A stretch of 64,000 nt of DNA from contig JADJBV010000001.1 in assembly GCA_016703535.1 (NCBI GenBank), forward strand, positions 1,922,001-1,986,000, read 5' to 3'. A model generated the notes under the pieces. It saw only the letters and a program-made list of their open reading frames with translations. It did not search any database and was not told where the DNA came from. Position 1 is the stretch's first letter. Each line of letters begins with the position of its first letter. Position numbers and translations under genes: made by a program. Origin of the DNA: Deltaproteobacteria bacterium. Its GTDB lineage: Bacteria; Myxococcota; Kuafuiibacteriia; Kuafuiibacteriales; Kuafuiibacteriaceae. Positions 16,313 to 25,619 of the stretch are shown here, piece by piece.

Positions 16313-17731
16313 TTATCCGCGCTGCTTCACCAGGGCCTCAACGTAGGCCTTGGCCTCGGGCCGGGCCTCGACGATCCGGCGGAAGGCCGACCCGGGCAAC
16401 TCCAAGGCGTAGACCTTGGTTCGGGCCAGGACGCTGGCCTGGGCGGGTTGTTGGGTCAGGATCGACCGTTCGCCGACCACCTCGCCAGGACCCACTTGGG
16501 CCTTGGCCCGCTCCCCTTCCCGGACCTCGGCCCGGCCCGTCAACACCACCAAAAGCCCAGGGGCGACGGTGCCGGCCTCGACCAAGGCCGAACCCGGCTC
16601 CAGTTCGAGGAAACGGAAGTGGGCCGAAAGCGCCTCCTGATCCCGCTGGGACAAGGTGGTGAAGATCGGGTGGGTCTGGAAGAGCCGCGCCACCGATCGA
16701 TCCCGAAAAAAACGCAGCAGGATGGTCAAGACCTCGGGGGCCAACTCGATCAACTTCTTGACGGTGGCCCGGTCGATGCCGATCAGCTGGACATCCGAAA
16801 GTGCAACACAACTTGCACTTCGGGGTTGGTCGGCCACCAGGGCGATCTCGCCGAAGAACTCCCCCTCCTTGAGCTTGGAGAGGCCCTTCCTTGGTGGGCC
16901 TTCGTCGATGACCCCCACCGTGCCCTCGGCGATGACGTAGAGCGTGTCGCCCGGGTCGCCTTGGTGGAAGATCTCGGCGCCTTTTTTCTGCTCGATCAAC
17001 TTGGCCTCGAGCAACAACTCGCCGAAGAGGCGCTCCTCCAGATCTCGGAAGAGGGGCGTGTCGGTCAGGGCCTGATTGGTCCGTTCGGCGTCCCGCATCT
17101 CGTCCTCCACGGACAAGATCAACGCGTCTTCATCGGCGGTCGGGGCGCCGTAGGCCACCTTGGGGGCGGGCGGCGGCTTGGGTGGTGGGCTGCGGTTGGG
17201 CGTGACGATCGCCGAGACCGATCCTTCGAGATCATCCCCCAGCGGGATCTGGTAGACCCCCGGGCCCCGGGCGCTCCGCTCCTCGATGCGCCGGGCGCCG
17301 GGCACCACACTCTTCAGCTCGATGCCGTCGAGGGTCGAGGCCTTCTTCACCCAAGACGTGGCCCGGGGTGCCACGGGCCGGGGCCGCTCCAGCGGCGGGT
17401 GCGGCGTCGCGGTGATCGCCTTGAGCTTCGCCATCCGGGACAAGGTGTCGGCGTGCCGGGGATCGAGCTGCAGGATCTGCTTACTGACCGCCGCCGCCTT
17501 CAGGCCATCGCCGAGGCGCACGTAGATCCGGGCCGCCCGATCCAAAGCCGCCACCTCCTCCGGGACCAGGCGAGCTTGGCGGCACACCTTGGCGGTGCGG
17601 CGAGGCCATTCGGGATCGGCGGGTTGTTGTTGCTCCAGCTCGAGGCACAGGCTGAGGGCCTCCCGGAGGCGCCCCTGCTCCAGGGCCAAGAGGGCCGCGT
17701 CCCGCAGGCGCGCGATCTCGGACGGGCTCAT
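16313..17731 (-). CDS. TPR protein with two cyclic-nucleotide-binding domains
   Basis: 472 residues from the ATG at 17731. Residues 1-100 form TPR-like helices (ALLALEQGRLREALSLCLELEQQQP, LGDGLKAAAVSKQILQLDPRHADTLSRM). A Pro-rich linker follows (about 105-215), then two CAP-type nucleotide-binding domains: the first (about 245-365) has the phosphate-binding-cassette segment GEFFGEIALVADQPRSASCVA, the second has GPGEVVGERSILTQQPAQASVLA. No DNA-binding or kinase domain is attached, so it is probably an adaptor sensing cAMP/cGMP or using the fold for protein contacts. Only 69 bases separate its start from that of the divergent amidohydrolase. Confidence 0.8.
   Translation of the reverse strand: MSPSEIARLRDAALLALEQGRLREALSLCLELEQQQPADPEWPRRTAKVCRQARLVPEEVAALDRAARIYVRLGDGLKAAAVSKQILQLDPRHADTLSRMAKLKAITATPHPPLERPRPVAPRATSWVKKASTLDGIELKSVVPGARRIEERSARGPGVYQIPLGDDLEGSVSAIVTPNRSPPPKPPPAPKVAYGAPTADEDALILSVEDEMRDAERTNQALTDTPLFRDLEERLFGELLLEAKLIEQKKGAEIFHQGDPGDTLYVIAEGTVGVIDEGPPRKGLSKLKEGEFFGEIALVADQPRSASCVALSDVQLIGIDRATVKKLIELAPEVLTILLRFFRDRSVARLFQTHPIFTTLSQRDQEALSAHFRFLELEPGSALVEAGTVAPGLLVVLTGRAEVREGERAKAQVGPGEVVGERSILTQQPAQASVLARTKVYALELPGSAFRRIVEARPEAKAYVEALVKQRG
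16799..16820. repeat. 22-bp perfect palindrome AAGTGCAA-N6-TTGCACTT inside a gene
   Basis: Eight-base arms around six bases, within the first cyclic-nucleotide-binding domain. It shares CTTGCACTTC with the copies at 572 and 11001 but is read in a different codon frame (Ser-Ala-Ser-Cys-Val-Ala), so the similarity is at DNA level rather than imposed by protein. Confidence 0.45.
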
Positions 17732-17800
17732 CGGCGCTGAGTATACCTGGGGACCCGGGCCTTGCGAGGGGGCGGAACATCGTGCGAGCGATCGCGGCGC

Positions 17801-18631
17801 TTGTACGACGTTCATGTCCACCTGTTCCCCCCTCGGGTGAACGCCGCGATTTGGCGATGGTTCGATCGGCACGCCTGGCCCGTGATTCACCGGCTCGAGG
17901 CCGATCAGGTGGTGGAGCAGCTGGTGGCGGCCGGGGTGAAGCGCCTGGTGGGCCTGGCCTATAGCCACGTGCCGGGCATGGCCGCCGAGCTCAACAACTT
18001 CATGCGGGCGGTCGCCGATCGGCACGCCCCCCACGTCATCCCCTTCGGCACGGTCTTGCCGGGCGAAGACGGGTGGGCCCCAGAGCTCGAACGCTGTTTT
18101 GGGCCCCTTCGGCTGGCGGGGCTGAAGATCCACTGCCACGTGCAGAACCTCACCCCCGATGATCCGCGGCTTTTGCCGATCATCGAGCGAGTGGCCCACC
18201 ACAACAAGGTGTTGTTGATCCACTGCGGCCGAGAGCCGAACCTGCACGGGTATCAGGCGACCCCGCGGGACCTCTGTTCGGTGGAACGTTTTTATGAGGC
18301 GATGAAGCGGACGCCCGAGGCCAAGGTGATCGTGCCCCACCTGGGCGCCGACGAGACCGACGCCTACCTGGACCTCTTGGCCCAGTTCCCCAACCTGTAC
18401 CTCGACACGGCCATGGCCTTGGGCAGCCCGCTCAACACCCACCCGCACCTGGCCGGCTTTCGCCCCGACTTTGGGCGGCTGGCCCAGGCCGCGGATCGGA
18501 TCCTCTTCGGCACCGACTTCCCCAACCTCCCCTACCCCTGGGCGACCGAACTCGAGCTGCTCCGGGCGCACCTGGCCCCGGAGGCCCTGGGGAAGGTGCT
18601 GGAAGGCAACGGGGCTCGCCTCTTCGCTTGA
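17801..18631 (+). CDS. Amidohydrolase family (amidohydrolase 2) metal-dependent hydrolase
   Basis: 276 residues if translation begins at the TTG at 17801, which gives the typical N-terminus Met-Tyr-Asp-Val-His-Val-His; an open frame continues to TTG 17762. The HxH motif (H5, H7), HCH in LAGLKIHCHVQ, His in VLLIHCGREP, VPHLGADE and FGTDFP supply the TIM-barrel metal site of the amidohydrolase-2 group (decarboxylases, lactonases and phosphotriesterase relatives). No signal peptide. Substrate unknown. The lipoprotein gene follows 34 bases later on the same strand. Confidence 0.78.
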   Translation: MYDVHVHLFPPRVNAAIWRWFDRHAWPVIHRLEADQVVEQLVAAGVKRLVGLAYSHVPGMAAELNNFMRAVADRHAPHVIPFGTVLPGEDGWAPELERCFGPLRLAGLKIHCHVQNLTPDDPRLLPIIERVAHHNKVLLIHCGREPNLHGYQATPRDLCSVERFYEAMKRTPEAKVIVPHLGADETDAYLDLLAQFPNLYLDTAMALGSPLNTHPHLAGFRPDFGRLAQAADRILFGTDFPNLPYPWATELELLRAHLAPEALGKVLEGNGARLFA

Positions 18632-18665
18632 CCAGGCAAACCCCTCCGGGCCATGCCCGACGGCC

Positions 18666-20891
18666 ATGCGCCTGATCCTGACCGGCATCCTCACCCTCGG
18701 CCTCCTCTCGGCCTGCTCCGAAGAACGCTCCGACGACTGCGTGGGCGCCAACTGTACGGTTCGAACCGACGCCTCGGTCGATGGTGGGACGGGGACCGAC
18801 GTTGGCGCCGACGCTGGCAACGACGCCGGGGGCGACGCCGGCCTGGGCGACGCCAACGGCAACGACGGCGGCCCCAATGACCTGGGCGTACGCCCCGACG
18901 CGACCTTGCCCGACACGGGGCTGGGCGTGGCGATCGTCGACTTCCCACCCCAACGTTCGCTGACCGACGCGATCCGCACCACCATCGTGGGCCACACCGA
19001 AGCCAGCTCGGGGGTCACCAACGTCAACATCGGTGGTCGCGCCGCCAGCAGCACCGACGGCTTTCGCACCTTCCGGGCCGAGGTCGATCTGGCCCCAGGC
19101 CAAAATCGGATCCCGGTCCAGACCAGCGGCGCCGGCCCTGGCGGCAGCTTCGTCACCCCCGAGGCGTTTGTGGTCGAGATCCAGCGGGACGAGGTCCTGC
19201 TCCTGTCCCCTCGCGACGTGGCCCTCGATGACCAAAACGGCCGGATCTTCGTGACCGACGCCAGCTTGGCCCAGCTGCTGACCGTCGAGGTGGCGACCGG
19301 GGTCCGCCGCAAGATCTCGGGTCAAGAGCAAGGCGGCGGCCGGGCCTTCGTCGAACCCTGGGGCTTGGCCTTGGACCTGGCGGGCAACCGGGCCTTGGTG
19401 ATCGATCGCAGCAGCGAGGTCTTGTTCGCGGTCGATCTCTCGAGTGGTGACCGGACCCCGATCTCGGACGAAACCTCGACCGGCGTGGCCTTGGAAGATC
19501 CGGTCGGCGTGGCCTTGGACGCGGGCCGCAACCGGGCCTTGGTGGTGGACGCCGGCCTCGACGCGGTGGTCGCCATCGATCTCGCCAGCGGCGCCCGCAC
19601 CGTGCTCTCGGACGCGACCTTGGGCCAAGGCCCACCGATGTCGGCGCCCCGGGCCATCCGCCTCGACGCCCCCAACAACCGGGCCTACGTGGCCGACTCC
19701 AGCGCCTCGGCCCTCTACATCATCGAGTTGGCGAGCGGCGATCGAACGGTCTCCGTCGGCACCGGGCCGTTTTTTATCGAACCTTGGGGGGTGGAGCTGG
19801 ACCTGGGCGCCAACCGGGTCTTCGTGGGTGACTCGGGACAAAAGAGCGTCTTCGCCATCGACCTCACCACCGGCGCTCGGACCGTGGTCGCCGATCTGGT
19901 GACCGGCACCGGCGACCTGTCGGACGCCCGCTCTTTGGTCCGGACCCGGGCTGGCACCCTCTACGTGTTGGATAGCATCCAAGACGCGGTGCTCGAGCTC
20001 GATCCGCTCACCGGCAACCGCAGCAAGATCGCCGACAGCAACAACGGCGTTGGGCCCCACTTCGGCGGCTCCTTCGGCGTGGCCTGCCACCCGACCGATC
20101 CCACCGCGCCGATCTTGGTCAGCGACATCTTCCTGGAGTCGATCTTCTCCGTCGATCCTCGCCAGGGCGATCGCCAGGTGTTGACCGGCCCCGGCGGTCG
20201 GGGACCGGTCCTCGATCAACCCTACGCTTTGACCTACGACGTCGCCGGCAACCGGGCCTTGGTTTCGGACCCGGTCATCGACGCGATCGTCGCGGTGGAC
20301 CTCTCGAACGGCATGCGCAGCCTGGTCAGCAACGAGGTGACCGGCACCGGCGCGCCCCTCAACGGCCCCCGAGGGTTGGTGGTGTTGCCGAACGGCCGCG
20401 CCTTGATCACCGACAGCGGCGCCAACTCCGTCGTCACCGTCGATCTCACCACCGGCGATCGGGTGGTGCTTTCGTCGTCGGCGGTCGGGACCGGCCCCAG
20501 CTTCGAAGAACCCTGGGGCATCACCCTCGGTGAAGGGGCGGCCTTCGTCATCGACAGCGCCCTCGGTGAGGTCGTGCGCCTGGACCTGAGCACCGGCGAC
20601 CGGACCCAAGTGCCCACCGGCACGCCGATCCTGGTGGACCCCCGTTCGATCACCCACGACGGCAACGCCCTTTATGTGGCCGACTTCGGAGGCGCGCGGA
20701 TCGTGCGTGTGAATACCACCAACGGCGACCGGGTGGTGATCAGCGACGCCACCGTCGGCCGGGGCCCGCGGTTTGTGGCCCCGACGGGGGTCGCCGCCCA
20801 CCCCGCCGGCTACCTGGTGGTGGTTGACGAACGGGACGTGGCGTACGCGGTCGAGAAGATCAGCGGAGATCGGGTCTTCCTCTCCAAGTGA
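18666..20891 (+). CDS. Lipoprotein with SMP-30/NHL-type beta-propeller
   Basis: 741 residues. Signal peptide with lipobox LSAC (Cys17), then an acidic Asp-Ala-Gly-rich spacer (about 35-80) that holds the domain off the membrane, then an immunoglobulin-like region (about 85-175). From about residue 180 there are repeated blades of the form PWGLALDLAGNRALVID...VDLSSGDRTPIS, around ten, as in NHL/SMP-30 propellers. These propellers bind ligands or proteins, or act as lactonases; the metal ligands of a lactonase are not clear. It is likely to be transcribed with the amidohydrolase just upstream and is followed after 53 bases by a kinase gene. Confidence 0.75.
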   Translation: MRLILTGILTLGLLSACSEERSDDCVGANCTVRTDASVDGGTGTDVGADAGNDAGGDAGLGDANGNDGGPNDLGVRPDATLPDTGLGVAIVDFPPQRSLTDAIRTTIVGHTEASSGVTNVNIGGRAASSTDGFRTFRAEVDLAPGQNRIPVQTSGAGPGGSFVTPEAFVVEIQRDEVLLLSPRDVALDDQNGRIFVTDASLAQLLTVEVATGVRRKISGQEQGGGRAFVEPWGLALDLAGNRALVIDRSSEVLFAVDLSSGDRTPISDETSTGVALEDPVGVALDAGRNRALVVDAGLDAVVAIDLASGARTVLSDATLGQGPPMSAPRAIRLDAPNNRAYVADSSASALYIIELASGDRTVSVGTGPFFIEPWGVELDLGANRVFVGDSGQKSVFAIDLTTGARTVVADLVTGTGDLSDARSLVRTRAGTLYVLDSIQDAVLELDPLTGNRSKIADSNNGVGPHFGGSFGVACHPTDPTAPILVSDIFLESIFSVDPRQGDRQVLTGPGGRGPVLDQPYALTYDVAGNRALVSDPVIDAIVAVDLSNGMRSLVSNEVTGTGAPLNGPRGLVVLPNGRALITDSGANSVVTVDLTTGDRVVLSSSAVGTGPSFEEPWGITLGEGAAFVIDSALGEVVRLDLSTGDRTQVPTGTPILVDPRSITHDGNALYVADFGGARIVRVNTTNGDRVVISDATVGRGPRFVAPTGVAAHPAGYLVVVDERDVAYAVEKISGDRVFLSK

Positions 20892-20944
20892 ATCGGGTGG
20901 GCCCCTCGCCCCTACCACCGAACCTGGGCTAGTCTGCCCGAACC

Positions 20945-23203
20945 GTGGCGCAGGCAGCCAGGTTGTGCCCACTTTGCGACGCCACCACCGACGCGTTGCG
21001 CTGCGCGATCCACGGGACCCCTACCTTATCGTTGGCGCCCACCACCAACCCTCCGGTCAAGCTGGAGATGGGGACCTTGGTGGTCGGCCGTTATCGGGTC
21101 GAGAGTTTGCTCTCCCAAGGCGGCATGGGCGCCCTGCTCTTGGCCACCGACCTCGAACACGGCCAACGGGTGGTGATCAAGGTGCTGCGGGGCCATCGGG
21201 TCACCGATCCCAGCAACGTACGTCGCTTCTACCAAGAGGCCCGGGTGGCCAGCGCCCTCCAGCACCCGAACATCGTCCGCATCATCGAGTTCGGCGTCGA
21301 TGAACCAACCCGAGCGCCCTTCTTGTCGATGGAGTACGTGGCCGGCCGGACCCTGAAGCAGATCCTGCAACAAGAAGGGCCGATGGATGAACGGCGGATC
21401 GGCCGGCTCTTTCGCCAGATCACCCTGGCCTTGGTCGAAGCCCACCAAAAGGGCGTCCTTCATCGCGATCTGAAGCCGAGCAACATCATGGTCACTCGGG
21501 AGGGTGACCACGAGCGGGTGAAGGTCCTCGACTTCGGCTTGGCCAAGATCCTGGAGGACTCGGAGACCGCCCCGTTGACGGTGCCCGGCAAGACGGTGGG
21601 TACGCCGGCTTTTATGGCCCCGGAGCAGGTCACCCAACGGGCGCAAGACTTCCGCACCGATCTTTATGGCCTGGGGTGTGTCTTGCACGCGACCTTGACC
21701 GGTCACCCGCCCTTCAGCGGCGATGATCTGATCGAGGTGATGCGGCGGCAGGTCCGGGAGGCGCCGCCGCCGGTGCCCGAGCTGTTGGCCGACGGCAACG
21801 TCCCCAGCCGTGGCCTGATCGAGATCCACCGGCGCCTCCTCGAAAAACAGAAGACCGATCGCCCCGGCAGCACCGAAGAGGTCGTCGAGATCTTCACCAC
21901 CTTGGCGAACGAGCGGCGCTCACCGATCGCCGAGGCGGGAACGGTGGTGGAGACCATCGAGACCAGTGAAACGCCCGATCCCGAGACCGCCGGCTCCCAA
22001 GCGGCCTTCGACGGGCCTACGGACGCAGCCGAAGCCTACGGTGAACCTCGAGAGGGCCGGCGGGTGATCACCTCCGCCGACACGATCCTCTCTCGCACCT
22101 ACGGCGCAGTGGACCCGTTTTCGGTCCACCCTCCCACCCTCGATCCGTCCCGGGATGATCTGGAGACGCCGATCGCTACGATGTCGGTGTCGGTCGCCGA
22201 AGGGCAGCTGGAGATCACCTCCAGCGAAGACGGCAGCCCGGTGCAGTTGGCCAAGACCTTCAGCGCGGTCTCCAGCGGCAGCCGGAGTGCCCTCTCCAGC
22301 TCCAGCCAAAGCGGCTTGTTCGAGCCCGAGTTGCCTTCACGGATCGTCGCCAAGCGAGAGTTGATCGGCGCCGACTCCGGCATCCCCGAAGCCGGCACCG
22401 AGGTCGGCGGCGATCGTTTTGGCCTGACCCCTTCGGCCGGGACCTTGCGGCAAGACGCCTTGGGCGAGACCAACCCCGAGCGCCCTCGGCCCAAGATCGA
22501 GACCATCGAAGATTCGGACGACGTCTGGACCGCTCTGTTGCCTTCGACCCTGGACGGCAACGAGGTGATCGACGGGACCCCGGCCGCGCCGATGCCGGCC
22601 CCGGCCAAGCTCGAAAACACCGAACCGGAAGCCGAGGCCTTGCCCCTCGAGGACAGCCCACCTCGCCCCTTGGAGCGGGCCGTCGAACGCCCCACCCCGG
22701 ATCCGAGCCGCAGCCTGCCGGAAGGCGCCAGGGGGACCGCCGAGGCCCCTCGGGCCCGGGCGACGATGGGTCCAAGGCCCCGCAGCAGTGCTCCTCCCGG
22801 CCGAGGTGCCCGGGCGGTGATCGCCAGCTTGGTCTTGGCCACCTCCTTCGTCGCCGTCACGGCCTACTACACCGCCCAAAAGACCCGTCATCGGGAGGCC
22901 CCGCCGCCGGTCGTCCCCGAACCCCCGCCCCCAGTCGTGGAGCCGCCGCCGACCGAACCTCGGATCGTCCCCCGGGCCGAGGCGCCCAAGACCCCGAGCC
23001 GAGTGGAGGTCGACTCGATCCCGGCCCGGGCCGAGGTTTATCTGGGCGGTGAACTGTTGGGCCTCACGCCCTTGCCCTTGGAGGTGAGCGCTGGCGCCCA
23101 ACGGCCCACGTTGACGATCAAGAAGAAGGGTTATCGGGCCGAGACGTTGACCTTGCCCGAGTCCTCAGCGCCGATCATCGTCAGGCTCAAGAAGGAGCAC
23201 TGA
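20945..23203 (+). CDS. Membrane Ser/Thr protein kinase with N-terminal zinc ribbon and C-terminal PEGA domain
   Basis: 752 residues from a GTG start. The N-terminus has a possible zinc ribbon (CPLCDATTDALRCAIHG). The kinase domain spans about 48-325: Gly loop LSQGGMGALLLA, K79 in VVIKVLRG, catalytic loop HRDLKPSN (D175), DFGLA (D196) and APEQ, so it should be active. A low-complexity linker of about 300 residues follows, with many Ser/Thr, then a single membrane span (about 632-655) and an extracytoplasmic PEGA domain (VEVDSIPARAEVYLGGELLGLTPLPLEV). PEGA domains bind cell-wall or surface ligands, so this is a transmembrane receptor-type kinase. No partner phosphatase is nearby. Confidence 0.9.
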   Translation: MAQAARLCPLCDATTDALRCAIHGTPTLSLAPTTNPPVKLEMGTLVVGRYRVESLLSQGGMGALLLATDLEHGQRVVIKVLRGHRVTDPSNVRRFYQEARVASALQHPNIVRIIEFGVDEPTRAPFLSMEYVAGRTLKQILQQEGPMDERRIGRLFRQITLALVEAHQKGVLHRDLKPSNIMVTREGDHERVKVLDFGLAKILEDSETAPLTVPGKTVGTPAFMAPEQVTQRAQDFRTDLYGLGCVLHATLTGHPPFSGDDLIEVMRRQVREAPPPVPELLADGNVPSRGLIEIHRRLLEKQKTDRPGSTEEVVEIFTTLANERRSPIAEAGTVVETIETSETPDPETAGSQAAFDGPTDAAEAYGEPREGRRVITSADTILSRTYGAVDPFSVHPPTLDPSRDDLETPIATMSVSVAEGQLEITSSEDGSPVQLAKTFSAVSSGSRSALSSSSQSGLFEPELPSRIVAKRELIGADSGIPEAGTEVGGDRFGLTPSAGTLRQDALGETNPERPRPKIETIEDSDDVWTALLPSTLDGNEVIDGTPAAPMPAPAKLENTEPEAEALPLEDSPPRPLERAVERPTPDPSRSLPEGARGTAEAPRARATMGPRPRSSAPPGRGARAVIASLVLATSFVAVTAYYTAQKTRHREAPPPVVPEPPPPVVEPPPTEPRIVPRAEAPKTPSRVEVDSIPARAEVYLGGELLGLTPLPLEVSAGAQRPTLTIKKKGYRAETLTLPESSAPIIVRLKKEH

Positions 23204-23230
23204 GCCTTCGGCGGGGCGCTCGTTTTCGCG

Positions 23231-24553
23231 CTATGGGCCGGCTCGCGTCGAAGGTGGCTCTTCCTGGGGCGAGAGGATCCAGCGCTTGGGACCCAGACCG
23301 TCCTCGACCTGGGCCAGGTCCACCAAGGGATCGATCAGCCGCGCCAAGGGTTGGCCGTTGAGCGACAACCAAGCCTCGGCTCGCACCTCAGGATCCAGGT
23401 GACCGGCGGCCCGAAACTCCCGCGCCACGTGGTGGGCCAGCTGCAGGATCAGCTCCGGTTGTCCGCCGAGCTGCTGCAGCTGCAGCGGGGTCAGGTAACT
23501 CTCCGGATAGACCTCGTAGGTCCGGCCTTCGGCGGGGACCGTCACCTGGTAACGAACGACGCCGTGTTTTTCGACCAACATCACCCGCCAGGAAAAACGG
23601 AAGCCCTCTTCACCCCAAACCACGGGCCCCGGATAGAGGAGGTGCCGCAACGGCAAGCCAACTTGCAGGACCAAAAACACCACCACCAATGCCCCCCGCC
23701 ACCGGGCCGCCGGAAAGGGCAACGTGGACTCGACCGGCCAAGGAAGCCAGCGCGCCGCCCAGCACCTCGGCCAGTCCGGCGCGAAGAACAAGGTCGCGGC
23801 CAGGGTCATCACCCACGGGAACACGCCGATCGGGAACAGCCAGCCGGTGATCCCGTGGAAGAGGATCACCACCACGAAGGCGTAGGATCGCGTCCGCCGC
23901 AACGACAACCAGAGCGGGATGCTCAAGTCGAGGGCGAGGCCGGCCCAAGCCATCAGCCGCGCCACGTCGCGCCGCTCCAGTACCCCGCCGATCGCCCCCA
24001 ACTCCCGCCGCCCGTGGAGCCAGCTGGCCAGGGGCTCTCCGCGCAGCAGCCAGTCCGGCTCCAGCTTGGCCAGCCCGGCGTAGAAGTAGACCAGCCCGAC
24101 CATCAACCGGAAGGCCCACAGCGACCAGGCCGGCACCTGGCCGCCCAGCCGAGGTCGAGGCACGAGCAACATCAAGAAAAGGGCGCAGCTGAGGAAGTAG
24201 TAGTGGTTGAGGTAGTTAATGGCGTCGAGCAGCTCCACGTAGCCAAAGGCCAACAGGGCCAAGGCGATGATCCCCCGGTGGTTGTAGCCCGAAGCCAAGA
24301 GCAGCCCGAGCGCCCCCAAGGCCAAGAACCAGAGCGACAACCAAGGCTCGGGCCAGGGTTGGACGAAGCCAAAGCCGTAGTAGTGAAAGTGGAGTTTGGG
24401 CACCACGTAGAGCTGATGGATCCAGTCGTGCGCAAAGAAGCGCACCACCGCCACCCACAACACCAGCCCCAAGGTCCGCTCAAACAAGGCCAAGCTCGCG
24501 GCGGACACCGCCCGGTGCCGGCCGGCCCACCAGGTCTCAATCGCCGTCGGCAT
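23231..24553 (-). CDS. HTTM / vitamin K-dependent gamma-carboxylase-like membrane protein
   Basis: 440 residues. The first 300 or so hold about eight hydrophobic spans, with HFHYYGFGFVQPWP, a family-typical segment near residue 55, and GLVYFYAGLAKLEPDWLLRGEPLASWL near 175, both characteristic of the HTTM part of vitamin K-dependent gamma-carboxylase. The C-terminal 130 residues are soluble. The enzyme in animals carboxylates Glu to gamma-carboxyglutamate, which binds metals; bacterial homologues are little studied. It is the last gene of an iron-type cluster and overlaps the second imelysin gene by 17 bases. Proof of carboxylation is lacking. Confidence 0.7.
   Translation of the reverse strand: MPTAIETWWAGRHRAVSAASLALFERTLGLVLWVAVVRFFAHDWIHQLYVVPKLHFHYYGFGFVQPWPEPWLSLWFLALGALGLLLASGYNHRGIIALALLAFGYVELLDAINYLNHYYFLSCALFLMLLVPRPRLGGQVPAWSLWAFRLMVGLVYFYAGLAKLEPDWLLRGEPLASWLHGRRELGAIGGVLERRDVARLMAWAGLALDLSIPLWLSLRRTRSYAFVVVILFHGITGWLFPIGVFPWVMTLAATLFFAPDWPRCWAARWLPWPVESTLPFPAARWRGALVVVFLVLQVGLPLRHLLYPGPVVWGEEGFRFSWRVMLVEKHGVVRYQVTVPAEGRTYEVYPESYLTPLQLQQLGGQPELILQLAHHVAREFRAAGHLDPEVRAEAWLSLNGQPLARLIDPLVDLAQVEDGLGPKRWILSPQEEPPSTRAGP
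23653..23666. repeat. Intragenic palindrome GCAAG-N4-CTTGC
   Basis: Exact copy of the recurring motif, inside the HTTM gene; the minus strand reads TGCAAGTTGGCTTGC, coding Leu-Gln-Val-Gly-Leu with the uncommon Val codon GTT. Confidence 0.4.
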
Positions 24554-25619
24554 CGGAGAAGCTCACGGTGACGCCCAGGACGCCGGCGATGGGCCCGGCC
24601 AGCTGACGGTGGGCGCTTTGGGCCAACACAAAGGCGGCCGTGACGTCGTCCGGGCGCTCCAAGATCATCCGCTCTAAGCTGCGATCGAAGTTGCCCAAGG
24701 CCAAGGCCAGGTCATCCCAGGTAGAGAGCAGCTCAGCGTCGGCCTCCGGTGCCCGTTCGGCGACGAACTCCTGCAGGCTCGGGCCGTTGTTGGGTTTGGT
24801 CAAATACAGCGCTCGCACCCCCGCCAGGCTGTTGGCGGCGTCGGCCGTCGAGTTCCCGCTCGGGCGAGACTCCAGGGCGGCCAACACCGGCGCCCCTCCG
24901 CTCTGGCGGCCCAGGGGTTTGGCCAACTTCAGAGACTCCAGGGTGCCCAAGGTCCCGATCATCTGGTTGACGACCCCGGAGACGGCGGCGCGACTGTCGC
25001 TGAAATAGGGAGAGGCGCCCTGGCCCGGATCCGCCAGCTGGGCCCGAAAATCACCTCCGTTGGGTGACCAAGCCCCTCGGAGGGTCCGTAGATCGGCGGC
25101 GTAGACCTGGGCCGCCGCCACTAGGTAGCGACAACCTCTTCCGCCCCGGGCCTGCAGGCGGGTCCAAGTGGCTTCCTGGTCTCCCAGCGGATCGAAGAGC
25201 AACACCTCGATGGCTGGTGAACCACGCCGGGTCGCGCCCAAAGCGGAGATGGCCGCCTCGCTGATGGTGCTGCTGTCGCTGAGGGTGGCCTCCACGTCTT
25301 CGGGGCGGGCCGGCCAAAAATCCAGGTTCGCCTCCAGACGCAAGGTGTCGGTGGGCCCAAACGAAAAGGCTTCTCCGCGCTTCAGGGGTGCGCGGGAAGA
25401 CCGCCAAGCGGCTTCGACCACTGCCAGTCCCACCGCGCTGCTGCCCGTGCAGGCCTCTTGGGCCGCCCGCACCAACTGATCGGCCCGCTCCACCTGCTCC
25501 GACAAGGTCGGCAACACCAGATCATCGGCGACAGCGGTCAAGAACACGGCGCCGTTGTTGGGGCCGCTCTGCACCTCGACGCAGGCCGCCGCGAGCAAGA
25601 GGACCGCGCCTGCCCTCAC
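24537..25619 (-). CDS. Imelysin family lipoprotein (second paralogue)
   Basis: 360 residues with a signal and a lipobox-like end (LLLAAAC). The body matches the imelysin fold (PF09375, iron-regulated IrpA/EfeO-M type) and carries the common variant motif GSPAIEVLLFDPLGD, where other imelysins have GxHxxE. The repeated helix halves typical of the family are visible (RADQLVRAAQEACTG..., FDRSLERMILERPDD). Role: binds iron, or a ligand linked to iron uptake, at the envelope. Its ATG overlaps the stop of the di-heme gene (ATGA) and it overlaps the HTTM gene. Confidence 0.78.
   Translation of the reverse strand: MRAGAVLLLAAACVEVQSGPNNGAVFLTAVADDLVLPTLSEQVERADQLVRAAQEACTGSSAVGLAVVEAAWRSSRAPLKRGEAFSFGPTDTLRLEANLDFWPARPEDVEATLSDSSTISEAAISALGATRRGSPAIEVLLFDPLGDQEATWTRLQARGGRGCRYLVAAAQVYAADLRTLRGAWSPNGGDFRAQLADPGQGASPYFSDSRAAVSGVVNQMIGTLGTLESLKLAKPLGRQSGGAPVLAALESRPSGNSTADAANSLAGVRALYLTKPNNGPSLQEFVAERAPEADAELLSTWDDLALALGNFDRSLERMILERPDDVTAAFVLAQSAHRQLAGPIAGVLGVTVSFSDADGD

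Noticed and set aside
18432..20972. Long open frame of 846 codons on the minus strand opposite the beta-propeller lipoprotein
   Set aside because: High GC leaves long antisense open frames; the plus-strand frame has a signal peptide, lipobox and regular blades, while the minus one is a low-complexity Gly/Ala/Arg/Asp mix without a domain.
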